This document shows positions 43,376-57,613 of a DNA stretch of 64,000 nucleotides, piece after piece. The translations under genes were made by a program, and so were the position numbers. The first letter of the stretch is position 1. Each line of letters begins with the position of its first letter. A model generated the notes under the pieces. The model saw only the letters and a program-made list of their open reading frames with translations, was not told where the DNA came from and made no database searches. Source of the DNA: Mixophyes australis (lineage: Eukaryota; Chordata; Amphibia; Anura; Limnodynastidae); the NCBI GenBank assembly GCA_036250195.1, contig JAVHZZ010000074.1, forward strand, positions 408,501 to 472,500. The letters are read 5' to 3'.

Positions 43376-44296
43376 CAGACAGACTGATTTCAACTGGAAG
43401 CAGTGCTTACATATTGCTTAATTTTTGGTGGTTATTAAATAGTATGGGTAGGCAAGAAAAGTGCATATATCTTTTATTAGCATAAACTTACCCAAATGCG
43501 CTCTTGCATATTTAAGGCATTCAAAGTAATAATATTTCACAGCATTAATACAGTTATGTACTAGACTGGACAATAGTAAGCAGAGCCAGTACTTATATCA
43601 ACAATGGCCTTATCTGTGTGAAGTTTGTATGTTCTCCCTGTGTTTGTGTGGGTTTCCTCTGGGTGCTGTGGTTTCCTCCCACACTCCAAAAAACATACTG
43701 TTAGGTTAATTGGCTGCTATCAAAATTGACCCTAGTCTCTCCCTCTCTGTCTGTGTGTGAGTGTGTGTCTATATTAGGGAATTTAGACTGTAAGCTCCAA
43801 TAGGGTAGGGACTGATGTGAATGGGTTCTCTGTACAGCGCTGCGCTATTAGTGACACTATATAAATAAATGATAATGAGGATGATGATGATATGTGTTTA
43901 CTATGCCTATACACATAGCCAGCTTCCACACTTGATTGGCAGATTAATGCATCATTATTGCTAAGTTTGATAACAGTTGTCTAATACAGTGACACTGGTA
44001 GAGAAAACCACTATAGACATTCACATAAGCAGCTCTCATCATCATCATTTATGGCATAAGACTTCTTTAATTATACTAAGTTTTTGAGCAGGTCTGCATT
44101 ATACTTAATTATATAAGGGAGATGTACTTTTAGTGAAAAGTAGCTCTCCAATTTCAAAAGTACATCAACGTAGTATTAATACTTAGATTTAAAGGTGTTC
44201 TGGGATAAATGAAATATATTCCCAGCAGCCATCTCCCTTTGCCTCTATCTTATTGCATATTTTGTCCTAATGTGCTTTCATATTTACATGTCACCA
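42979..44296 (+). repeat. Satellite monomer 34 (long form, 1318 bp)
   Basis: GATA tract 43209-43384 (176 bp, distal AAAG x2); retroposon 43607-43892. Sites: 118G, 693C, 771 long, 971T, 1189C. Confidence 0.97.
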
Positions 44297-44574
44297 TGTT
44301 TCCATTGGCTAGTACCTTAAAGTCAGATGTCTGTCAAGCAAACTGACCAGTGACAGAATTGCTTTGTGAGGTATACATCTTTATGACATCAAATGCTTCA
44401 CATGCAAAAAATCCAGTTCATTGTCAAAAATCAGCTATATTAGGAGAGTGAGAATTGTGTTTTAGCATCAATTACACACTAAATATGCTGTCAATGTGTA
44501 TTTTAATGGATGTCTTTCAGTTTTAAAGATAGACAGACCGATAGATAGATAGAAAGATAGAAAGATAGATAGAT

Positions 44575-44657
<83 letters not shown>

Positions 44658-45574
44658 CAGACAGACTGATTTCAACTGGAAGCAGTGCTTACATATTGCT
44701 TAATTTTTGGTGGTTATTAAATAGTATGGGTAGGCAAGAAAAGTGCATATATCTTTTATTAGCATAAACTTACCCAAATGCGCTCTTGCATATTTAAGGC
44801 ATTCAAAGTAATAATATTTCACAGCATTAATACAGTTATGTACTAGACTGGACAATAGTAAGCAGAGCCAGTACTTATATCAACAATGGCCTTATCTGTG
44901 TGAAGTTTGTATGTTCTCCCTGTGTTTGTGTGGGTTTCCTCTGGGTGCTGTGGTTTCCTCCCACACTCCAAAAAACATACTGTTAGGTTAATTGGCTGCT
45001 ATCAAAATTGACCCTAGTCTCTCTCTGTCTGTGTGTGAGTGTGTGTCTATATTAGGGAATTTAGACTGTAAGCTCCAATAGGGTAGGGACTGATGTGAAT
45101 GGGTTCTCTGTACAGCGCTGCGCTATTAGTGACACTATATAAATAAATGATAATGAGGATGATGATGATATGTGTTTACTATGCCTATACACATAGCCAG
45201 CTTCCACACTTGATTGGCATATTAATGCATCATTATTGCTAAGTTTGATAACAGTTGTCTAATACAGTGACACTGGTAGAGAAAACCACTATAGACATTC
45301 ACATAAGCAGCTCTCATCATCATCATTTATGGCATAAGACTTCTTTAATTATACTAAGTTTTTGAGCAGGTCTGCATTATACTTAATTATATAAGGGAGA
45401 TGTACTTTTAGTGAAAAGTAGCTCTCCAATTTCAAAAGTACATCAACGTAGTATTAATACTTAGATTTAAAGGTGTTCTGGGATAAATGAAATATATTCC
45501 CAGCAGCCATCTCCCTTTGCCTCTATCTTATTGCATATTTTGTCCTAATGTGCTTTCATATTTACATGTCACCA
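44297..45574 (+). repeat. Satellite monomer 35 (short form, 976T, 1278 bp)
   Basis: GATA tract 44527-44666 (140 bp, distal AAAG x1); retroposon 44889-45170. Sites: 118G, 693C, 771 short, 971T, 976T ('ggcatatt'), 1189C. Same as monomer 38 by eye, 3894 bp away. Confidence 0.97.
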
Positions 45575-45852
45575 TGTTTCCATTGGCTAGTACCTTAAAG
45601 TCAGATGTCTGTCAAGCAAACTGACCAGTGACAGAATTGCTTTGTGAGGTATACATCTTTATGACATCAAATGCTTCACATGCAAAAAATCCAGTTCATT
45701 GTCAAAAATCAGCTATATTAGGAGAGTGAGAATTGTGTTTTAGCATCAATTACACACTAAATATGCTGTCAATGTGTATTTTAATGGATGTCTTTCAGTT
45801 TTAAAGATAGACAGACCGATAGATAGATAGAAAGATAGAAAGATAGATAGAT

Positions 45853-45887
<35 letters not shown>

Positions 45888-45896
45888 AAGATAGAT

Positions 45897-45967
<71 letters not shown>

Positions 45968-46888
45968 CAGACAGACTGATTTCAACTGGAAGCAGTGCTT
46001 ACATATTGCTTAATTTTTGGTGGTTATTAAATAGTATGGGTAGGCAAGAAAAGTGCATATATCTTTTATTAGCATAAACTTACCCAAATGCGCTCTTGCA
46101 TATTTAAGGCATTCAAAGTAATAATATTTCACAGCATTAATACAGTTATGTACTAGACTGGACAATAGTAAGCAGAGCCAGTACTTATATCAACAATGGC
46201 CTTATCTGTGTGAAGTTTGTATGTTCTCCCTGTGTTTGTGTGGGTTTCCTCTGGGTGCTGTGGTTTCCTCCCACACTCCAAAAAACATACTGTTAGGTTA
46301 ATTGGCTGCTATCAAAATTGACCCTAGTCTCTCCCTCTCTGTCTGTGTGTGAGTGTGTGTCTATATTAGGGAATTTAGACTGTAAGCTCCAATAGGGTAG
46401 GGACTGATGTGAATGGGTTCTCTGTACAGCGCTGCGCTATTAGTGACACTATATAAATAAATGATAATGAGGATGATGATGATATGTGTTTACTATGCCT
46501 ATACACATAGCCAGCTTCCACACTTGATTGGCAGATTAATGCATCATTATTGCTAAGTTTGATAACAGTTGTCTAATACAGTGACACTGGTAGAGAAAAC
46601 CACTATAGACATTCACATAAGCAGCTCTCATCATCATCATTTATGGCATAAGACTTCTTTAATTATACTAAGTTTTTGAGCAGGTCTGCATTATACTTAA
46701 TTATATAAGGGAGATGTACTTTTAGTGAAAAGTAGCTCTCCAATTTCAAAAGTACATCAACGTAGTATTAATACTTAGATTTAAAGGTGTTCTGGGATAA
46801 ATGAAATATATTCCCAGCAGCCATCTCCCTTTGCCTCTATCTTATTGCATATTTTGTCCTAATGTGCTTTCATATTTACATGTCACCA
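45575..46888 (+). repeat. Satellite monomer 36 (long form, 1314 bp)
   Basis: GATA tract 45805-45976 (172 bp, distal AAAG x2); retroposon 46199-46484. Sites: 118G, 693C, 771 long, 971T, 1189C. Same as monomer 39 by eye. Confidence 0.97.
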
Positions 46889-47166
46889 TGTTTCCATTGG
46901 CTAGTACCTTAAAGTCAGATGTCTGTCAAGCAAACTGACCAGTGACAGAATTGCTTTGTGAGGTATACATCTTTATGACATCAAATGCTTCACATGCAAA
47001 AAATCCAGTTCATTGTCAAAAATCAGCTATATTAGGAGAGTGAGAATTGTGTTTTAGCATCAATTACACACTAAATATGCTGTCAATGTGTATTTTAATG
47101 GATGTCTTTCAGTTTTAAAGATAGACAGACCGATAGATAGATAGAAAGATAGAAAGATAGATAGAT

Positions 47167-47201
<35 letters not shown>

Positions 47202-47210
47202 AAGATAGAT

Positions 47211-47269
<59 letters not shown>

Positions 47270-48190
47270 CAGACAGACTGATTTCAACTGGAAGCAGTGC
47301 TTACATATTGCTTAATTTTTGGTGGTTATTAAATAGTATGGGTAGGCAAGAAAAGTGCATATATCTTTTATTAGCATAAACTTACCCAAATGCGCTCTTG
47401 CATATTTAAGGCATTCAAAGTAATAATATTTCACAGCATTAATACAGTTATGTACTAGACTGGACAATAGTAAGCAGAGCCAGTACTTATATCAACAATG
47501 GCCTTATCTGTGTGAAGTTTGTATGTTCTCCCTGTGTTTGTGTGGGTTTCCTCTGGGTGCTGTGGTTTCCTCCCACACTCCAAAAAACATACTGTTAGGT
47601 TAATTGGCTGCTATCAAAATTGACCCTAGTCTCTCCCTCTCTGTCTGTGTGTGAGTGTGTGTCTATATTAGGGAATTTAGACTGTAAGCTCCAATAGGGT
47701 AGGGACTGATGTGAATGGGTTCTCTGTACAGCGCTGCGCTATTAGTGACACTATATAAATAAATGATAATGAGGATGATGATGATATGTGTTTACTATGC
47801 CTATACACATAGCCAGCTTCCACACTTGATTGGCAGATTAATGCATCATTATTGCTAAGTTTGATAACAGTTGTCTAATACAGTGACACTGGTAGAGAAA
47901 ACCACTATAGACATTCACATAAGCAGCTCTCATCATCATCATTTATGGCATAAGACTTCTTTAATTATACTAAGTTTTTGAGCAGGTCTGCATTATACTT
48001 AATTATATAAGGGAGATGTACTTTTAGTGAAAAGTAGCTCTCCAATTTCAAAAGTACATCAACGTAGTATTAATACTTAGATTTAAAGGTGTTCTGGGAT
48101 AAATGAAATATATTCCCAGCAGCCATCTCCCTTTGCCTCTATCTTATTGCATATTTTGTCCTAATGTGCTTTCATATTTACATGTCACCA
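46889..48190 (+). repeat. Satellite monomer 37 (long form, 1302 bp)
   Basis: GATA tract 47119-47278 (160 bp, distal AAAG x2); retroposon 47501-47786. Sites: 118G, 693C, 771 long, 971T, 1189C. It occupies the trimer position that monomer 40 (short) holds in the next block. Confidence 0.97.
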
Positions 48191-48468
48191 TGTTTCCATT
48201 GGCTAGTACCTTAAAGTCAGATGTCTGTCAAGCAAACTGACCAGTGACAGAATTGCTTTGTGAGGTATACATCTTTATGACATCAAATGCTTCACATGCA
48301 AAAAATCCAGTTCATTGTCAAAAATCAGCTATATTAGGAGAGTGAGAATTGTGTTTTAGCATCAATTACACACTAAATATGCTGTCAATGTGTATTTTAA
48401 TGGATGTCTTTCAGTTTTAAAGATAGACAGACCGATAGATAGATAGAAAGATAGAAAGATAGATAGAT

Positions 48469-48551
<83 letters not shown>

Positions 48552-49468
48552 CAGACAGACTGATTTCAACTGGAAGCAGTGCTTACATATTGCTTAATTT
48601 TTGGTGGTTATTAAATAGTATGGGTAGGCAAGAAAAGTGCATATATCTTTTATTAGCATAAACTTACCCAAATGCGCTCTTGCATATTTAAGGCATTCAA
48701 AGTAATAATATTTCACAGCATTAATACAGTTATGTACTAGACTGGACAATAGTAAGCAGAGCCAGTACTTATATCAACAATGGCCTTATCTGTGTGAAGT
48801 TTGTATGTTCTCCCTGTGTTTGTGTGGGTTTCCTCTGGGTGCTGTGGTTTCCTCCCACACTCCAAAAAACATACTGTTAGGTTAATTGGCTGCTATCAAA
48901 ATTGACCCTAGTCTCTCTCTGTCTGTGTGTGAGTGTGTGTCTATATTAGGGAATTTAGACTGTAAGCTCCAATAGGGTAGGGACTGATGTGAATGGGTTC
49001 TCTGTACAGCGCTGCGCTATTAGTGACACTATATAAATAAATGATAATGAGGATGATGATGATATGTGTTTACTATGCCTATACACATAGCCAGCTTCCA
49101 CACTTGATTGGCATATTAATGCATCATTATTGCTAAGTTTGATAACAGTTGTCTAATACAGTGACACTGGTAGAGAAAACCACTATAGACATTCACATAA
49201 GCAGCTCTCATCATCATCATTTATGGCATAAGACTTCTTTAATTATACTAAGTTTTTGAGCAGGTCTGCATTATACTTAATTATATAAGGGAGATGTACT
49301 TTTAGTGAAAAGTAGCTCTCCAATTTCAAAAGTACATCAACGTAGTATTAATACTTAGATTTAAAGGTGTTCTGGGATAAATGAAATATATTCCCAGCAG
49401 CCATCTCCCTTTGCCTCTATCTTATTGCATATTTTGTCCTAATGTGCTTTCATATTTACATGTCACCA
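48191..49468 (+). repeat. Satellite monomer 38 (short form, 976T, 1278 bp)
   Basis: GATA tract 48421-48560 (140 bp, distal AAAG x1); retroposon 48783-49064. Sites: 118G, 693C, 771 short, 971T, 976T, 1189C. Confidence 0.97.
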
Positions 49469-49746
49469 TGTTTCCATTGGCTAGTACCTTAAAGTCAGAT
49501 GTCTGTCAAGCAAACTGACCAGTGACAGAATTGCTTTGTGAGGTATACATCTTTATGACATCAAATGCTTCACATGCAAAAAATCCAGTTCATTGTCAAA
49601 AATCAGCTATATTAGGAGAGTGAGAATTGTGTTTTAGCATCAATTACACACTAAATATGCTGTCAATGTGTATTTTAATGGATGTCTTTCAGTTTTAAAG
49701 ATAGACAGACCGATAGATAGATAGAAAGATAGAAAGATAGATAGAT

Positions 49747-49781
<35 letters not shown>

Positions 49782-49790
49782 AAGATAGAT

Positions 49791-49861
<71 letters not shown>

Positions 49862-50782
49862 CAGACAGACTGATTTCAACTGGAAGCAGTGCTTACATAT
49901 TGCTTAATTTTTGGTGGTTATTAAATAGTATGGGTAGGCAAGAAAAGTGCATATATCTTTTATTAGCATAAACTTACCCAAATGCGCTCTTGCATATTTA
50001 AGGCATTCAAAGTAATAATATTTCACAGCATTAATACAGTTATGTACTAGACTGGACAATAGTAAGCAGAGCCAGTACTTATATCAACAATGGCCTTATC
50101 TGTGTGAAGTTTGTATGTTCTCCCTGTGTTTGTGTGGGTTTCCTCTGGGTGCTGTGGTTTCCTCCCACACTCCAAAAAACATACTGTTAGGTTAATTGGC
50201 TGCTATCAAAATTGACCCTAGTCTCTCCCTCTCTGTCTGTGTGTGAGTGTGTGTCTATATTAGGGAATTTAGACTGTAAGCTCCAATAGGGTAGGGACTG
50301 ATGTGAATGGGTTCTCTGTACAGCGCTGCGCTATTAGTGACACTATATAAATAAATGATAATGAGGATGATGATGATATGTGTTTACTATGCCTATACAC
50401 ATAGCCAGCTTCCACACTTGATTGGCAGATTAATGCATCATTATTGCTAAGTTTGATAACAGTTGTCTAATACAGTGACACTGGTAGAGAAAACCACTAT
50501 AGACATTCACATAAGCAGCTCTCATCATCATCATTTATGGCATAAGACTTCTTTAATTATACTAAGTTTTTGAGCAGGTCTGCATTATACTTAATTATAT
50601 AAGGGAGATGTACTTTTAGTGAAAAGTAGCTCTCCAATTTCAAAAGTACATCAACGTAGTATTAATACTTAGATTTAAAGGTGTTCTGGGATAAATGAAA
50701 TATATTCCCAGCAGCCATCTCCCTTTGCCTCTATCTTATTGCATATTTTGTCCTAATGTGCTTTCATATTTACATGTCACCA
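49469..50782 (+). repeat. Satellite monomer 39 (long form, 1314 bp)
   Basis: GATA tract 49699-49870 (172 bp, distal AAAG x2); retroposon 50093-50378. Sites: 118G, 693C, 771 long, 971T, 1189C. Counterpart of monomer 36. Confidence 0.97.
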
Positions 50783-51060
50783 TGTTTCCATTGGCTAGTA
50801 CCTTAAAGTCAGATGTCTGTCAAGCAAACTGACCAGTGACAGAATTGCTTTGTGAGGTATACATCTTTATGACATCAAATGCTTCACATGCAAAAAATCC
50901 AGTTCATTGTCAAAAATCAGCTATATTAGGAGAGTGAGAATTGTGTTTTAGCATCAATTACACACTAAATATGCTGTCAATGTGTATTTTAATGGATGTC
51001 TTTCAGTTTTAAAGATAGACAGACCGATAGATAGATAGAAAGATAGAAAGATAGATAGAT

Positions 51061-51147
<87 letters not shown>

Positions 51148-52064
51148 CAGACAGACTGATTTCAACTGGAAGCAGTGCTTACATATTGCTTAATTTTTGG
51201 TGGTTATTAAATAGTATGGGTAGGCAAGAAAAGTGCATATATCTTTTATTAGCATAAACTTACCCAAATGCGCTCTTGCATATTTAAGGCATTCAAAGTA
51301 ATAATATTTCACAGCATTAATACAGTTATGTACTAGACTGGACAATAGTAAGCAGAGCCAGTACTTATATCAACAATGGCCTTATCTGTGTGAAGTTTGT
51401 ATGTTCTCCCTGTGTTTGTGTGGGTTTCCTCTGGGTGCTGTGGTTTCCTCCCACACTCCAAAAAACATACTGTTAGGTTAATTGGCTGCTATCAAAATTG
51501 ACCCTAGTCTCTCTCTGTCTGTGTGTGAGTGTGTGTCTATATTAGGGAATTTAGACTGTAAGCTCCAATAGGGTAGGGACTGATGTGAATGGGTTCTCTG
51601 TACAGCGCTGCGCTATTAGTGACACTATATAAATAAATGATAATGAGGATGATGATGATATGTGTTTACTATGCCTATACACATAGCCAGCTTCCACACT
51701 TGATGGGCAGATTAATGCATCATTATTGCTAAGTTTGATAACAGTTGTCTAATACAGTGACACTGGTAGAGAAAACCACTATAGACATTCACATAAGCAG
51801 CTCTCATCATCATCATTTATGGCATAAGACTTCTTTAATTATACTAAGTTTTTGAGCAGGTCTGCATTATACTTAATTATATAAGGGAGATGTACTTTTA
51901 GTGAAAAGTAGCTCTCCAATTTCAAAAGTACATCAACGTAGTATTAATACTTAGATTTAAAGGTGTTCTGGGATAAATGAAATATATTCCCAGCAGCCAT
52001 CTCCCTTTGCCTCTATCTTATTGCATATTTTGTCCTAATGTGCTTTCATATTTACATGTCACCA
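50783..52064 (+). repeat. Satellite monomer 40 (short form, 971G, 1282 bp)
   Basis: GATA tract 51013-51156 (144 bp, distal AAAG x1); retroposon 51379-51660. Sites: 118G, 693C, 771 short, 971G ('gatgggcag'), 976G, 1189C. First 971G copy since monomer 11. Confidence 0.97.
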
Positions 52065-52342
52065 TGTTTCCATTGGCTAGTACCTTAAAGTCAGATGTCT
52101 GTCAAGCAAACTGACCAGTGACAGAATTGCTTTGTGAGGTATACATCTTTATGACATCAAATGCTTCACATGCAAAAAATCCAGTTCATTGTCAAAAATC
52201 AGCTATATTAGGAGAGTGAGAATTGTGTTTTAGCATCAATTACACACTAAATATGCTGTCAATGTGTATTTTAATGGATGTCTTTCAGTTTTAAAGATAG
52301 ACAGACCGATAGATAGATAGAAAGATAGAAAGATAGATAGAT

Positions 52343-52377
<35 letters not shown>

Positions 52378-52386
52378 AAGATAGAT

Positions 52387-52441
<55 letters not shown>

Positions 52442-53358
52442 CAGACAGACTGATTTCAACTGGAAGCAGTGCTTACATATTGCTTAATTTTTGGTGGTTA
52501 TTAAATAGTATGGGTAGGCAAGAAAAGTGCATATATCTTTTATTAGCATAAACTTACCCAAATGCGCTCTTGCATATTTAAGGCATTCAAAGTAATAATA
52601 TTTCACAGCATTAATACAGTTATGTACTAGACTGGACAATAGTAAGCAGAGCCAGTACTTATATCAACAATGGCCTTATCTGTGTGAAGTTTGTATGTTC
52701 TCCCTGTGTTTGTGTGGGTTTCCTCTGGGTGCTGTGGTTTCCTCCCACACTCCAAAAAACATACTGTTAGGTTAATTGGCTGCTATCAAAATTGACCCTA
52801 GTCTCTCTCTGTCTGTGTGTGAGTGTGTGTCTATATTAGGGAATTTAGACTGTAAGCTCCAATAGGGTAGGGACTGATGTGAATGGGTTCTCTGTACAGC
52901 GCTGCGCTATTAGTGACACTATATAAATAAATGATAATGAGGATGATGATGATATGTGTTTACTATGCCTATACACATAGCCAGCTTCCACACTTGATTG
53001 GCATATTAATGCATCATTATTGCTAAGTTTGATAACAGTTGTCTAATACAGTGACACTGGTAGAGAAAACCACTATAGACATTCACATAAGCAGCTCTCA
53101 TCATCATCATTTATGGCATAAGACTTCTTTAATTATACTAAGTTTTTGAGCAGGTCTGCATTATACTTAATTATATAAGGGAGATGTACTTTTAGTGAAA
53201 AGTAGCTCTCCAATTTCAAAAGTACATCAACGTAGTATTAATACTTAGATTTAAAGGTGTTCTGGGATAAATGAAATATATTCCCAGCAGCCATCTCCCT
53301 TTGCCTCTATCTTATTGCATATTTTGTCCTAATGTGCTTTCATATTTACATGTCACCA
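52065..53358 (+). repeat. Satellite monomer 41 (short form, 976T, two distal AAAG, 1294 bp)
   Basis: GATA tract 52295-52450 (156 bp, distal AAAG x2); retroposon 52673-52954. Sites: 118G, 693C, 771 short, 971T, 976T, 1189C. Its tract is of the long-form type and its retroposon of the short-form type. Monomer 42 shows the reverse combination. Confidence 0.97.
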
Positions 53359-53636
53359 TGTTTCCATTGGCTAGTACCTTAAAGTCAGATGTCTGTCAAG
53401 CAAACTGACCAGTGACAGAATTGCTTTGTGAGGTATACATCTTTATGACATCAAATGCTTCACATGCAAAAAATCCAGTTCATTGTCAAAAATCAGCTAT
53501 ATTAGGAGAGTGAGAATTGTGTTTTAGCATCAATTACACACTAAATATGCTGTCAATGTGTATTTTAATGGATGTCTTTCAGTTTTAAAGATAGACAGAC
53601 CGATAGATAGATAGAAAGATAGAAAGATAGATAGAT

Positions 53637-53723
<87 letters not shown>

Positions 53724-54644
53724 CAGACAGACTGATTTCAACTGGAAGCAGTGCTTACATATTGCTTAATTTTTGGTGGTTATTAAATAGTATGGGTAGG
53801 CAAGAAAAGTGCATATATCTTTTATTAGCATAAACTTACCCAAATGCGCTCTTGCATATTTAAGGCATTCAAAGTAATAATATTTCACAGCATTAATACA
53901 GTTATGTACTAGACTGGACAATAGTAAGCAGAGCCAGTACTTATATCAACAATGGCCTTATCTGTGTGAAGTTTGTATGTTCTCCCTGTGTTTGTGTGGG
54001 TTTCCTCTGGGTGCTGTGGTTTCCTCCCACACTCCAAAAAACATACTGTTAGGTTAATTGGCTGCTATCAAAATTGACCCTAGTCTCTCCCTCTCTGTCT
54101 GTGTGTGAGTGTGTGTCTATATTAGGGAATTTAGACTGTAAGCTCCAATAGGGTAGGGACTGATGTGAATGGGTTCTCTGTACAGCGCTGCGCTATTAGT
54201 GACACTATATAAATAAATGATAATGAGGATGATGATGATATGTGTTTACTATGCCTATACACATAGCCAGCTTCCACACTTGATTGGCAGATTAATGCAT
54301 CATTATTGCTAAGTTTGATAACAGTTGTCTAATACAGTGACACTGGTAGAGAAAACCACTATAGACATTCACATAAGCAGCTCTCATCATCATCATTTAT
54401 GGCATAAGACTTCTTTAATTATACTAAGTTTTTGAGCAGGTCTGCATTATACTTAATTATATAAGGGAGATGTACTTTTAGTGAAAAGTAGCTCTCCAAT
54501 TTCAAAAGTACATCAACGTAGTATTAATACTTAGATTTAAAGGTGTTCTGGGATAAATGAAATATATTCCCAGCAGCCATCTCCCTTTGCCTCTATCTTA
54601 TTGCATATTTTGTCCTAATGTGCTTTCATATTTACATGTCACCA
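53359..54644 (+). repeat. Satellite monomer 42 (long form with one distal AAAG, 1286 bp)
   Basis: GATA tract 53589-53732 (144 bp, distal AAAG x1); retroposon 53955-54240. Sites: 118G, 693C, 771 long, 971T, 1189C. The only long-form copy with a one-AAAG distal tract. Confidence 0.97.
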
Positions 54645-54922
54645 TGTTTCCATTGGCTAGTACCTTAAAGTCAGATGTCTGTCAAGCAAACTGACCAGTG
54701 ACAGAATTGCTTTGTGAGGTATACATCTTTATGACATCAAATGCTTCACATGCAAAAAATCCAGTTCATTGTCAAAAATCAGCTATATTAGGAGAGTGAG
54801 AATTGTGTTTTAGCATCAATTACACACTAAATATGCTGTCAATGTGTATTTTAATGGATGTCTTTCAGTTTTAAAGATAGACAGACCGATAGATAGATAG
54901 AAAGATAGAAAGATAGATAGAT

Positions 54923-54957
<35 letters not shown>

Positions 54958-54966
54958 AAGATAGAT

Positions 54967-55033
<67 letters not shown>

Positions 55034-55954
55034 CAGACAGACTGATTTCAACTGGAAGCAGTGCTTACATATTGCTTAATTTTTGGTGGTTATTAAATAG
55101 TATGGGTAGGCAAGAAAAGTGCATATATCTTTTATTAGCATAAACTTACCCAAATGCGCTCTTGCATATTTAAGGCATTCAAAGTAATAATATTTCACAG
55201 CATTAATACAGTTATGTACTAGACTGGACAATAGTAAGCAGAGCCAGTACTTATATCAACAATGGCCTTATCTGTGTGAAGTTTGTATGTTCTCCCTGTG
55301 TTTGTGTGGGTTTCCTCTGGGTGCTGTGGTTTCCTCCCACACTCCAAAAAACATACTGTTAGGTTAATTGGCTGCTATCAAAATTGACCCTAGTCTCTCC
55401 CTCTCTGTCTGTGTGTGAGTGTGTGTCTATATTAGGGAATTTAGACTGTAAGCTCCAATAGGGTAGGGACTGATGTGAATGGGTTCTCTGTACAGCGCTG
55501 CGCTATTAGTGACACTATATAAATAAATGATAATGAGGATGATGATGATATGTGTTTACTATGCCTATACACATAGCCAGCTTCCACACTTGATTGGCAG
55601 ATTAATGCATCATTATTGCTAAGTTTGATAACAGTTGTCTAATACAGTGACACTGGTAGAGAAAACCACTATAGACATTCACATAAGCAGCTCTCATCAT
55701 CATCATTTATGGCATAAGACTTCTTTAATTATACTAAGTTTTTGAGCAGGTCTGCATTATACTTAATTATATAAGGGAGATGTACTTTTAGTGAAAAGTA
55801 GCTCTCCAATTTCAAAAGTACATCAACGTAGTATTAATACTTAGATTTAAAGGTGTTCTGGGATAAATGAAATATATTCCCAGCAGCCATCTCCCTTTGC
55901 CTCTATCTTATTGCATATTTTGTCCTAATGTGCTTTCATATTTACATGTCACCA
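54645..55954 (+). repeat. Satellite monomer 43 (long form, 1310 bp)
   Basis: GATA tract 54875-55042 (168 bp, distal AAAG x2); retroposon 55265-55550. Sites: 118G, 693C, 771 long, 971T, 1189C. Consensus for the right-hand part; like monomer 32. Confidence 0.97.
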
Positions 55955-56232
55955 TGTTTCCATTGGCTAGTACCTTAAAGTCAGATGTCTGTCAAGCAAA
56001 CTGACCAGTGACAGAATTGCTTTGTGAGGTATACATCTTTATGACATCAAATGCTTCACATGCAAAAAATCCAGTTCATTGTCAAAAATCAGCTATATTA
56101 GGAGAGTGAGAATTGTGTTTTAGCATCAATTACACACTAAATATGCTGTCAATGTGTATTTTAATGGATGTCTTTCAGTTTTAAAGATAGACAGACCGAT
56201 AGATAGATAGAAAGATAGAAAGATAGATAGAT

Positions 56233-56315
<83 letters not shown>

Positions 56316-57232
56316 CAGACAGACTGATTTCAACTGGAAGCAGTGCTTACATATTGCTTAATTTTTGGTGGTTATTAAATAGTATGGGTAGGCAAGAAAA
56401 GTGCATATATCTTTTATTAGCATAAACTTACCCAAATGCGCTCTTGCATATTTAAGGCATTCAAAGTAATAATATTTCACAGCATTAATACAGTTATGTA
56501 CTAGACTGGACAATAGTAAGCAGAGCCAGTACTTATATCAACAATGGCCTTATCTGTGTGAAGTTTGTATGTTCTCCCTGTGTTTGTGTGGGTTTCCTCT
56601 GGGTGCTGTGGTTTCCTCCCACACTCCAAAAAACATACTGTTAGGTTAATTGGCTGCTATCAAAATTGACCCTAGTCTCTCTCTGTCTGTGTGTGAGTGT
56701 GTGTCTATATTAGGGAATTTAGACTGTAAGCTCCAATAGGGTAGGGACTGATGTGAATGGGTTCTCTGTACAGCGCTGCGCTATTAGTGACACTATATAA
56801 ATAAATGATAATGAGGATGATGATGATATGTGTTTACTATGCCTATACACATAGCCAGCTTCCACACTTGATGGGCAGATTAATGCATCATTATTGCTAA
56901 GTTTGATAACAGTTGTCTAATACAGTGACACTGGTAGAGAAAACCACTATAGACATTCACATAAGCAGCTCTCATCATCATCATTTATGGCATAAGACTT
57001 CTTTAATTATACTAAGTTTTTGAGCAGGTCTGCATTATACTTAATTATATAAGGGAGATGTACTTTTAGTGAAAAGTAGCTCTCCAATTTCAAAAGTACA
57101 TCAACGTAGTATTAATACTTAGATTTAAAGGTGTTCTGGGATAAATGAAATATATTCCCAGCAGCCATCTCCCTTTGCCTCTATCTTATTGCATATTTTG
57201 TCCTAATGTGCTTTCATATTTACATGTCACCA
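55955..57232 (+). repeat. Satellite monomer 44 (short form, 971G, 1278 bp)
   Basis: GATA tract 56185-56324 (140 bp, distal AAAG x1); retroposon 56547-56828. Sites: 118G, 693C, 771 short, 971G, 1189C. Same as monomer 47 by eye, 3886 bp away. Confidence 0.97.
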
Positions 57233-57510
57233 TGTTTCCATTGGCTAGTACCTTAAAGTCAGATGTCTGTCAAGCAAACTGACCAGTGACAGAATTGCTT
57301 TGTGAGGTATACATCTTTATGACATCAAATGCTTCACATGCAAAAAATCCAGTTCATTGTCAAAAATCAGCTATATTAGGAGAGTGAGAATTGTGTTTTA
57401 GCATCAATTACACACTAAATATGCTGTCAATGTGTATTTTAATGGATGTCTTTCAGTTTTAAAGATAGACAGACCGATAGATAGATAGAAAGATAGAAAG
57501 ATAGATAGAT

Positions 57511-57549
<39 letters not shown>

Positions 57550-57558
57550 AAGATAGAT

Positions 57559-57613
<55 letters not shown>

